Shown: positions 52,601 through 62,000 of the stretch, piece after piece | Layout: every line of letters starts with the position of its first letter | Position numbering within the stretch: position 1 is the stretch's first letter | Translations under genes and position numbers: made by a program | The notes under the pieces: generated by a model | The model's input: the letters and a program-made list of their open reading frames with translations, nothing else | Databases searched by the model: none | What the model was told of the DNA's origin: nothing | Source: Streptomyces sp. ADI96-02 | Lineage (GTDB): Bacteria; Actinomycetota; Actinomycetes; Streptomycetales; Streptomycetaceae | Direction of reading: 5' to 3' | Length of the DNA stretch: 64,000 bases | NCBI RefSeq assembly: GCF_003846185.1 | Contig: NZ_ML123034.1 | Span: 5,343,580-5,407,579, forward strand

Positions 52601-55600
52601 GACACCGAGCGGACCGTCGCCGACATCTGGGCCGACGTCCTCGGCCTGGAGCGGATCGGCATCGACGACAGCTTCTTCGACCTGGGCGGCCACTCGCTGC
52701 TCGCCACGATGGCCGTCTCCCGGGTCGCCCAGCACCTGGGACGCGACATCGAGCTGCGCACCGTCTTCGAGAACCCCACCGTGCGCACCTTCGCCCCGCG
52801 CGTCGCCGCCGCCCGCCCCTCCGCCGGAGCCGACGCGGTGGTCCCCGCCGACCGGACGAAGCCGCTCCCGCTGTCCTTCGCCCAGGAACGGCTGTGGTTC
52901 CTGGACCGCACCTCCGACCGGGGCGACGCCTACCTGCTCCACTACGGCTGGCGGCTGCGCGGCGGCCTGGACCGCACCGCCTGGCAGCACGCCCTCGACG
53001 ACCTCGTCGAGCGGCACGAGGTGCTGCGCACCGCGCTCGTCGAGTCCGACGGCCGGCCCGTGCAGCGGGTCCGCGACGCCGTCCCCGTACCGCTGCACTG
53101 GGAGCGGGCCCCCGACGGCCCGAGCGAGCGGGAGCGTCTGGACGCCGTACGCGAACGGGCCGCCGCCCTCGCCACCCGCCGCTTCGACCTGACCCGGACG
53201 CCGCTGCTGCGCGCCGGAGTGTGGGAGCTGGCCGAGGACGACCACGTGGCCGTCGTCGCCCTGCACCACGCCGTCACCGACGGCTGGTCCAAGGGCGTGC
53301 TCGTCGACGAGCTGGCCCAGCACTACCGGGCCCGCCGCGAGGGACGCCGGGCCGTGCTGCCGCCGCTGGAGGTGCAGTACGCCGACTACGCCGTGTGGCA
53401 GCGCGACCGCGCCGACAGCGGAGCCCTGGAACCGCAACTCGCCTACTGGGAGGAGACGTTGGACGGCGCGGCGGCCCTGGAGCTGCCCACCGACCGGTCG
53501 CGGCCCGCGGCGTTCAGCGGCCGGGGCGGCGCGGTCGAGGTCGAGCTGCCCGCCGGACTGGCCGACCGGGTCGACGCCTTCGCCCGTGAGCGGGGAGCCA
53601 CCCGCTTCATGGTGCTGCTCGCCGCGGCGCAGCTCGTGCTGTCCCGCTGGTCGGGGCAGAGCGACGTGTGCGTGGGCACTCCGGTCGCCGGTCGCGGCCG
53701 GGTCGAACTGGAGCCGCTCGTCGGCTTCTTCGTCAACACGGTCGTGCTGCGCACCGACCTCTCCGGCCGCCCCGGCTTCGCCCGCCTCCTGGACCGGGTG
53801 CGCGACGGCGTCCTCGGCGCCTTCGACCACCAGGAGGTGCCGTTCGAGCGGGTCGTCGAGCGGTTGCGCCCGCCGCGCGACCTCTCGCGCAACCCGTTGT
53901 TCCAGGTCATGGTCGACGTACAGGACTCCCCGGCGGCCGGGCCCGCCGTGCCCGGACTGCGCGCCGACGGCTTCGCCCTGCCGTGGGGTTCGGCGAAGTT
54001 CGACCTGACGGCCACGTTCCTGGTCGCTCCCGGACGGTTCGCCCTCAACGTCGAGTACGCGGCCGACCTGTTCGACCCGGGGACGGCCACCCGGTTCGCC
54101 CGCCACGTCGGACGGGTGCTGCGGGCCGTCCTGGACGAGCCGGGCCGCCCGGTGGACGAGGCCGCTATGACGTCCGCCGAGGAGTACGCGCACCTGCTGG
54201 CGACCGCCGGCTCCGCGACCGCCGGCTCCGCGACCGGGGAGAGCGCCCCCGCGCCGGGGACCGCGCCGAGGTTCGCGGTGAGCGGACGCCCCGCCGACAC
54301 CGCCGTCGTGTGCGAGGGCGAGGCGGTCGACCACGCCGGGCTGGACGCCCTGACCGGCGGACTGGCCCGCCTGCTGGCCGACTCCGGCGCGGCGCCCCGG
54401 GACGCGGTCGGCGTATGCCTCGGGCGCGGCGTCCGGTCGGTGGCCGCGATGCTCGCCGTGTGGCGGGCCGGCGGCGTCTACGTCCCGCTGGACCCCCGCC
54501 TGCCCGCCGAACGGCTCAGGTTCATGCTGGCGGAGGCCGGGGTGCGGTACGTCGTCACCGACGCCGCCTCCCACGACCTGGTGTCCGGGCTGGGCGCGGT
54601 CACGGTCCCCGTCGAGCGGGCGGCGCCGGACCCCGACGGGCCCCGGCACACCCCCGCGCCCGGCGATCTCGCCTACGTCATCTTCACCTCCGGCTCCACC
54701 GGCCTGCCCAAGGCGGTCGGCGTGGAGCACCACGCGCTCGACGCCCATGCGGCCACCGCCCGCGAGCAGTTCGCCCTCACCCGGGACGACCGGGTGCTGA
54801 CCTTCGCCTCCACCTCGTTCGACGCCTCGCTGGAGCAGATCCTGCCCGCGCTCGGCGCCGGGGCGGCGGTCGTGGTGCGGCCCGACGACATCTGGTCCGT
54901 GGACGAACTGGCCGCCCGCGTCGCCGCCGAGGGCGTGACCGTCATGGAACTCACCCCGTCCTACTGGGAGGAGGTCGTCGCCCGCCTGGACACCCTCGCG
55001 CCCCGGCTGGCCGGACTGCGCCTGCTGGTCACCGGCGGCGAGGCGCTGCCCGCCGACCCGCTGGAGCGCTGGTTCGCGCACCTGCCCGGCGTACCGGTCC
55101 TCAACACCTACGGCCCGACCGAGGCGGTCGTCTCCGCCACCGCCCACCGCGTCGAACGGGCCCCGGACGGGCACAGAGTGCCCATCGGCAGGCCGCTCGG
55201 CGGCCGGCGCGCCTACGTGGTCGACGCGCGCGACGCCCTCGTACCGGAAGGCGTGCCCGGCGAACTCCTGCTGGGCGGGCCGGAACTGGCGCGCGGCTAC
55301 CTCGGGCGGCCGGCGCTGACGGCGGAGCGCTTCGTCCCCGACCCGTTCGGGCCGCCCGGCGGCAGGCTCTACCGCACCGGCGACGTCGTACGCCGACTGC
55401 CCTCCGGCGAGACCGAGTTCCTCGGCCGCAACGACACCCAGGCCAAGATCCGCGGCTTCCGGGTCGAACCCGGCGAGGCGGAGGCCGTGCTGCGCCGCCA
55501 CCCGGGCGTGCGGGCCGCCGCCGTGACCGTCCGCACCCTGCACGGCGACCCGGCGCTCGTCGCCTACGCGGCCGGCGACGCCCTCCAGGCCGACGCCCTG

Positions 55601-56035
55601 GAAGCCCACTGCCGCGCCCACCTGCCCCACTACCTCGTCCCGTCCGCCTTCGTCCTCCTCGACGCCCTGCCGCTCACCGTGCAGGGCAAGCTGGACACCG
55701 CCGCCCTGCCCGCCCCGGACGCTCCCGCGCCCGTCGCCTTCGTCGGGCCGCGCACCCCCGCGGAGAGCGTCGTCGCGCAGATCTGGGCCGAGGTGCTGGA
55801 CCTGCCGCGGGTCGGCGTGCACGACGACTTCTTCGCCCTCGGCGGCCACTCCCTGCGGGCCGTCTCCGTCGCCTCCCGCCTGCGGACCGCCTTCGACTGC
55901 CCCGTACAGGTCCGCGACCTGTTCGAGCACCCGACCGTCGCGCTGCTCGCCGCCGACGTGGAGCGCCGTCTGCTGGCGCTGATCTCCGAGATGTCCGACG
56001 ACGAGATCGCCCTGTCCCTGACTGCCGACCTCTGA
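49676..56035 (+). CDS. Non-ribosomal peptide synthetase, two modules (C-A-PCP-C-A-PCP)
   Basis: A 2,119-residue protein. Start GTG 49676 has GGAGG six bases upstream and begins MTAGAAPEG. C1 has HHIAVDGW (140-147). A1 has TSGSTGRPK (605) and YGPTETT; PCP1 has LGGHSL (Ser1007). C2 has HHAVTDGW (1197). A2 has TSGSTGLPK (1671); PCP2 has LGGHSL (Ser2059). Specificity positions read by alignment to GrsA: A1 D-A-D-N-V-G-A-V-T and A2 D-A-E-E-V-G-T-V-S. I do not assign substrates; acidic residues at 239 (D/E) and, in A2, at 278 may favour a basic amino acid. The N-terminal C domain has no upstream donor in view, so it may be a starter C that acylates residue 1. It lies 62 bp before the second NRPS gene. 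Confidence 0.9.
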   Translation: MTAGAAPEGARNGGDTLTASFAQRRLWFLDQLAGTSAGSMLPLVLRITGPLDEARLARALDGIVARHEVLRTRFAAVGGEPVPVVDPPGGIALERVEAEGPADLFARCLGRPVDLSVQHPVRAALARVAPDEHLLLVEVHHIAVDGWSWGVLLEELAAGYRGESPAPPATRYADLAEAQTARLSGARMERLLAYWRERLAGLAPLDLPGDRPRPRVWDGSGDVVRFTLPADLVAGVDSLARGHRATRYMLLLTVYQALLGHWTGRTDVAVCSTMADRAGAGAANVVGPLVNTVVLRTDLSGGPGFGELLERVRTRVLQDLSHAEAPFERVVGAVGGERDLSRHPLAQASFTLLNSALKPVRMPGLDVELVPPPLAETHLDVFLDLTLRTDGGIAAILQYATALFDPATMRAFADAYTALLRAVVADPRTPVRDLLRALPATAARTPALPRAEWSRSPDVPAVPDRPLGFRGEPGATALICGDDSVTYAGLDGMTGGLARALVDAGAGPGSPVGVLLRRGLWSVAAIEGVWRAGGAYVPLDPELPAERLRFMAQEAGLACVVADAATAEDAAALAPVTVRVDMVAPSAHGPRHLPDPRELAHVIFTSGSTGRPKAVGVEHAALASHVAAFRHRLGITADDRVLAFASFSFDASLDQVLPALTSGATVVVRPDEPWLPTRVPEVVRQHGLTVVNVPPTYWSELTLSLGRREASALASLRLLVLGGEAVPADTLAAWHAAVPGVRVCNAYGPTETTVTATTHETDGPPGGTVPIGRPLGGRRVHVVDPDGEPVPVGVSGELLIGGTEVARGYLRRPALTAERFTPDPAGPPGSRLYRTGDLVRWTPAGELEFLGRRDDQVKIRGFRIELGEVESVLRACPDVAAAAVRPDRATGRTLVGYVVPAAPAGEAGQDTGAGVERVALRAWCARQLPHYAVPSEFVVLDALPVGVGGKLDRSALPDPAHARSGSATGYVAPRDDTERTVADIWADVLGLERIGIDDSFFDLGGHSLLATMAVSRVAQHLGRDIELRTVFENPTVRTFAPRVAAARPSAGADAVVPADRTKPLPLSFAQERLWFLDRTSDRGDAYLLHYGWRLRGGLDRTAWQHALDDLVERHEVLRTALVESDGRPVQRVRDAVPVPLHWERAPDGPSERERLDAVRERAAALATRRFDLTRTPLLRAGVWELAEDDHVAVVALHHAVTDGWSKGVLVDELAQHYRARREGRRAVLPPLEVQYADYAVWQRDRADSGALEPQLAYWEETLDGAAALELPTDRSRPAAFSGRGGAVEVELPAGLADRVDAFARERGATRFMVLLAAAQLVLSRWSGQSDVCVGTPVAGRGRVELEPLVGFFVNTVVLRTDLSGRPGFARLLDRVRDGVLGAFDHQEVPFERVVERLRPPRDLSRNPLFQVMVDVQDSPAAGPAVPGLRADGFALPWGSAKFDLTATFLVAPGRFALNVEYAADLFDPGTATRFARHVGRVLRAVLDEPGRPVDEAAMTSAEEYAHLLATAGSATAGSATGESAPAPGTAPRFAVSGRPADTAVVCEGEAVDHAGLDALTGGLARLLADSGAAPRDAVGVCLGRGVRSVAAMLAVWRAGGVYVPLDPRLPAERLRFMLAEAGVRYVVTDAASHDLVSGLGAVTVPVERAAPDPDGPRHTPAPGDLAYVIFTSGSTGLPKAVGVEHHALDAHAATAREQFALTRDDRVLTFASTSFDASLEQILPALGAGAAVVVRPDDIWSVDELAARVAAEGVTVMELTPSYWEEVVARLDTLAPRLAGLRLLVTGGEALPADPLERWFAHLPGVPVLNTYGPTEAVVSATAHRVERAPDGHRVPIGRPLGGRRAYVVDARDALVPEGVPGELLLGGPELARGYLGRPALTAERFVPDPFGPPGGRLYRTGDVVRRLPSGETEFLGRNDTQAKIRGFRVEPGEAEAVLRRHPGVRAAAVTVRTLHGDPALVAYAAGDALQADALEAHCRAHLPHYLVPSAFVLLDALPLTVQGKLDTAALPAPDAPAPVAFVGPRTPAESVVAQIWAEVLDLPRVGVHDDFFALGGHSLRAVSVASRLRTAFDCPVQVRDLFEHPTVALLAADVERRLLALISEMSDDEIALSLTADL

Positions 56036-56097
56036 GCCCGGGGTCACCACCGCACACCCTTCCCTGACTTCTCCCCAGCGAGAGGACGGAGTTCCCC

Positions 56098-59000
56098 ATG
56101 ACCACTTCCGACGTGCGTCCCGGGCCCCTGGCCCCGAACGGCGACCAGCCCCCCGCCCGCGGCGACGGCGGCCTGTCGCCCGCTGCCCGGCGGCTGCTCC
56201 AGCAGCGGCTGAGCGGTGTCGCCGCGGCCACGGCCGACGGCCCGGTCCGGGCGGCCGAGCGGCCCGAGCGGCTGCCGCTGTCCGCCGCCCAGCGCCGCCT
56301 GTACTTCCTCGACCGGCTCGACCCCGGCGCCGCGACCTATCTGCTGCCCGCCGCCTGGCGGCTGGCCGGGCCGCTGGACGTGCCGGCCCTGCGCGCCGCC
56401 GTCGCCGGCCTCACCGCCCGCCACGAGCAGCTGCGCGTGGTCTTCCCCGAGCACGACGGGACGCCCCACCAGCGCGTGCTGCCCGCCGGGGACGACGTCC
56501 TGGACGTGGTGGACCTGACCGGCCCCGCCGACGGCGACCGCGAAGCGCTCCTGGCCGCCGCCGTGCGGAGCGCCGCCACGCGCCCCTTCGACCTGGCCCG
56601 CCGGCCCGCCTTCCGGGCCACCCTGGTGCGCGCCGCCGACGACGACCACGTCCTCGTCCTCGCCATGCACCACATCGTCTCCGACGGGTGGTCCCTCGGC
56701 CTCCTCGTCCGCGACCTCGGCGAGCTGTACGCGGCCCGCACCGCCGGCCGCGTAGCGGACCTTCCCGAACTGCCCCTGGACTACACCGACTACGCCCTGT
56801 GGCAGGACCGTGCCGACCACACGGCGGAGCTGGCGCACTGGCGTACGCGGCTGGAGGGGCTGACGCCCCTGGAGCTGCCCGCCGACCACCCCCGCCCGGA
56901 CGCCCCGGGCGGCGACGGGGCCGCGCACACCCTCACCCTGCCGGCCGCGCTCGCCGACGAACTGGCCGAACTGGGCCGCCGCACGGGCGCCACCGCGTAC
57001 ATGATCGTGCTGGCCGCGTTCCAGGCCGCGCTCGCCTTCCGCAGCGGACAGGACGACATCGCGGTGGGCACCGTCGTCGCCAACCGGGAGCGCCCGGAGA
57101 TCGAGCAGCTGGTCGGCTTCTTCGTCAACACCCTCGTGCTCCGCGCCGACCTGTCCGACGACCCCACGCCCGCGGCCTTCCTGGCCCGCACCAGGGAGAG
57201 CGCCCTGGACGCCTTCTCCCACCAGACGCTGCCCTTCGAGCAGGTCGTCGACGCGCTCAGCCCGGAGCGGGACCTCGCCCGCAACCCGCTGGTCCAGGTC
57301 CTGTTCACGCACTCCTCCGCCGAACCGGGCGGCCTCGCCCTCGGCGGTGTGCACGGCGTCCCGTACCGGATCGACCTCACCACCGCGAAGTTCGACCTGG
57401 CGCTCGAACTCCGCGACGGCCACGGCCCCGCCGAGCTGGTCTTCGTCTACCGCTCGGACCTCTACGACGCCGCGTCCGTCAGCTCCCTCGCCCAGCACAC
57501 CGTGACGTTCCTGGAAGCGTTCTGCCGCACCCCCGACACCCCGCTCGGCAGCATCGACCCGCTGACCGCCGAGGAACGCGCCGGACTGCTGGGCCCCGAC
57601 GGACCGGCCAACGCCGGGCCCCCGGCCGCACCCGCCCCGCGTACCGCGCCCGAGCGCCTGGCCGAGCACATCGCCCGCACCCCGCACGCCGCCGCCGTCA
57701 GCGGCTCCGGCCGCACCCTGACCTACGCCGAACTCGACGCGGCGGCCTCGGCGCTGGCCCGCCGGATGCGCGCGGCCGGGGTCGCGCCGGGCTCGCTCGT
57801 CGGCGTCTGCCTGGAGCGCTCGCCCGACCTGGCCGTCGCGCTGCTCGCCGTCTGGCGGACCGGCGCGGGCTACCTTCCGCTGGACCCGGCCCACCCGCAC
57901 GCCCGCCGCGCGTTCACCGTCGCGGACGCCGGCATCGACTGGATCGTGGCCGACGCGGCCTCCCGGGCGGCGGCCGAGGCGCTGCCCGCGGGCGTCATCC
58001 CGCTGGAGGCCGACGACGACGCACTGCGGGCGCGGGACGAGGCCGGGGCGGGCGGTGACCTCCGCCCGGCCCCGGACGACCTCGCCTACGTCATCTACAC
58101 CTCCGGTTCCACCGGACGGCCCAAGGGCGTCGAAATCACCCACGCCAACCTCGCCTGGCTGCTGGACGCCGCCGACCGCCACTTCGACTTCGGCCCGTCG
58201 GACGTGTGGACGCAGGTGCACTCCCCGGCCTTCGACTTCTCCGTCTGGGAGCTGTGGACGCCGCTCACCAGCGGCGGACGCGTCGTCGTGCTGGACGCCG
58301 ACCAGGTGCGCGACCCGGCCGCCGTGCACCGGGTGCTGCGCGAGGAGGGCGTCACCGTCCTCAACCAGACGCCCGCCGCCTTCAAGGGCCTGCGCGCCCA
58401 GGTGGCCGGCGGCGAAGCCGGCTTCGCGGACCTGCCCCTGCGGACGGTGGTCTTCGGCGGCGACGCGTTCGACGTACGGGACTACCGCGACTGGTTCGCC
58501 GCCCCCGGCCCCAAGCCCGACCTGGTCAACATGTACGGCATCACGGAGACCACCGTGCACGTCACCTTCGGCCGCGTCACCGAGGACGACGTGCGCGGAA
58601 CGGTCCGCTCGCCCATCGGCCGCCCGCTGACCGGCCAGCACGGCTACGTCCTGGACGCCCGGGGCCGCCTGGTCCCACCGGGCAGCACCGGCGAGCTGTA
58701 CGTCTCCGGCGGCGGCGTCGCCCGCGGCTACCGCAACCGGCCGGAGCTGACCGCCGAGCGCTTCCTCGACGACCCGTTCGGTGCGCCGGGCGGCCGGATG
58801 TACCGCACCGGAGACCTGGTCCGGGTCGAGCGGGACGGCCGGCTCGGCTACGTCGGCCGCGCCGACCACCAGGTCAAGATCCGGGGCTACCGCATCGAGC
58901 CCGGCGAGATCGAGACCGTGCTGCGCGCCCTGTCCGGCGTCGCCGACGCCGCCGTCGTCGCCCGCCCGGAACGCGACGGCGCGCGTCTGGTCGCCCACGT

Positions 59001-62000
59001 CGTCACCACCGAGGGCCGCCCGCTGGACGCCCCGGCGCTGCGCGAGGGCCTGCGGCTCCAGCTGCCCGACCACATGGTGCCCGCCCTCTTCGTACGCCAC
59101 CCCCGGCTGCCGCTCACCGCCAACGGCAAGGTCGACCGCGCCGCCCTGACCGCCATCACCCCGGCCGCGGCGGCCCGCGGCGGGCACGTACCGCCCGAGG
59201 GGCCGGTGGAGAGCGTCCTCGCCGGCGTCTGGGCGCAGGTGCTCGGAGCCGAACACGTGGGCCGCACCGACAACTTCTTCGACCTGGGCGGCGACTCGAT
59301 CCTGGCGCTGCGCGTGGTCGGCCTGGCCCGGCAGGGCGGCCTCGCCCTCACCATCGCCGACGTCTTCCGCGCCCGCACCCTGGCCGACCTCGCCGGGGCC
59401 GCGACCGAGGCGCGCGAGGCCCCCGAGCCCGTCGCGCCCTTCACGCAGCTGGACCCCGCCGACGCCGACCGGCTGCCGGAGGGCCTGGAGGACGCCTACC
59501 CCCTGACCATGCTCCAGGCGGGCATGCTGCACGAAATGCTCGCCGACCCGCTGCACGGCGCGTACCACAACGTGACCGACCTCAAGATCACCGTCCCGGA
59601 GGGCTTCGACCGTGCGGCGTTCCAGGCCGCTGTGGACGCGGCCGTCGCCGGGCACGGCATCCTGCGCACCTCCGTCGACCTCGTCTCCTACCGCGAACCG
59701 CTGCAACTCGTCCACCGCGGCGCCCACCTGCCCGTCGGCTACACCGACCTGCGCGGCCTGCCCCGCGAGGACCAGCGGGCCCGGCTGCGCCGGTTCGTTG
59801 ACGAGGAGTTCGACCACCGCTTCGACCTGTCGGCCGCCCCGCTGGTCCGCATCCACCTCCACCACGTCACCGACACCGAACTGCGCCTCGTCCTCACCGA
59901 CTGCCATGTCGTGCTCGACGGCTGGAGCCTGACCTCGCTCGTCGCCGACCTGCTCGAACTCCACCGGCAGGCCGTCGCCCACCGCACCGCGCCGCGACCG
60001 CCGAGCGCCCCGGCCTTCGCCGAGTACGTGGCCCTGGAACGGGCCGCGCTGCACAGCGAACCGTCGCTGGACTACTGGCGCGGACGCCTCGCCGACCTGC
60101 GCCCGGTGAGCTTCGCCCGGCGCGCCGACGCCGACGCCGGGCAGCAGCCGCTGTACGAGGTGCGGCGCTCCTACGCGGACCTCGCCGAGCCGATCGGCCG
60201 GCTGGCCCGCGAGGCGGGCGTACCCCGGCGCACGGTGCTGATCGCCGCGTTCCACCACACCATGAGCCTGTTCGCCCAGCGCGACGACAGCGCCCTCGGC
60301 CACAGCATCGGCCTGGTCACCAACGGCCGGCCCGAGGTGCCGGACGCGGACCGGATGCGCGGCCTGTTCCTCAACACCGTGCCCTTCGGCGTCGCCCGGC
60401 CCCGCGGCAGCTGGATCGACTACCTGCGGGACGTCTTCGCCACCGAGCAGGAGATGCTGCCGCACCGCCGCGTGCCCCTGGTCCGCATCGCGCAACTGCG
60501 CCCGACCGAACCCGGCCTGGTCGACGCCGTCTTCAACTACGTCAACTTCCACCGGCTCACGCACGACACCTGGGACGACTCCCTGGAGATCGCCCGCACC
60601 CTCTTCCCGCTGCTGGTCAACGCGAGCGTGAACGGCTTCACGCTGGACGCCGACCCCGACCGGGTCCCGCCCGCCACCGCCGAACAGCTCGCCGACGTGC
60701 TGTGCGCGCAACTGGCCGCCATGGTCGCCGACCCGCAGGCCCGCGTCACCCGGCCCGCACTGACCGGCCCGGCGCGCACCACCGTGCTGGAGGACTGGGC
60801 GCGCGGCCCCGAACTGCCCTCCTCGCCGCTCCTGTTCCACGAGCACATCGCCGTCCACGCCGCCCGCACCCCCAACGCGGTGGCCGTCGAGGGCTGCGGC
60901 GAAACGCTGACCTACGGCGAACTGGTCGAGCAGGCAGATGAGTTGGCGCAGACGTTGCGCGGCCTCGGCGTCGGTCCGGAGACGGTCGTCGGCATCTGCG
61001 CGGAACGCGGCTGCGACCTGGTGCGCGCCGCCGTCGGCGTCCTGCGCTCGGGCGGCGCGTTCCTGCCGCTGGACGCCCAGCACCCCACCGAGCGACTGGA
61101 GTTCATGGTCAGGGACAGCGGTATGCGGGTGCTGCTGACCCAGCGCCCGCTGGCGGGCACCGTACCCTTCGACGGTCCGGTGCTCCACCTCGACGCCGAA
61201 CCGGACGCGCCCCTGCCGGCCCCCGCCGCGGCACCGACCACCGGTCCCGTCGAAGCCGACGCCGACACCGTCGCGTACATCATCTACACCTCCGGATCGA
61301 CCGGCACGCCCAAGGGCGTGGCGATCCCGCACCGCGGCCTGTCCAACATGCTGGAGGGCCAGCGCGACCTGGTCGGACCGCTCGCCACCGACCGGGTGCT
61401 CCAGTTCGCGTCGTTCGGCTTCGACGCCTCCGTGCTGGAGCTCACCTGGGCGCTCGCCAACGGCGGCCGGCTGGTGACCGCTCCCCGGCAGGCGCTGCGC
61501 CCCGGGCCGGACCTGGCCGAGACCCTGCGCGGCGGGCGCGTCACCGGGGCCATGCTCCCGCCGAGCGCCCTCGCGGTCCTCGGGGAAGACGCCTTCCCCG
61601 ACCTGCGCGTGCTCCAGGTCGCCGGCGAGGCCTGCCCGGCGGAGCTGGCCGACGTCTGGGCCCGGGGCCGCCGCTTCCAGAACGTCTACGGCCTCACCGA
61701 GACCACCGTCTGGTCGGTCGCCGCCGACCTCAGCCCCGGCCGGGGACGGCCGCCCATCGGCAGCCCGATACGCAACACCCGCGTCCACGTCCTGGACGAC
61801 GACCTCCAGCCCGTCCCCGTCGGCGTCCCCGGCGAGATCCACCTCGGCGGCCGGGCCGTCGGCCGCGGCTACCTCGGACGCCCCGCCCTGACCGCCGCCG
61901 CCTACGTCCCCGACCCCTACGGGGCCCCCGGCGAGCGGCTGTGCCGCACCGGCGACCTCGGCGCGCTCCGGCCCGACGGCACGGTGGAATGGCTCGGACG

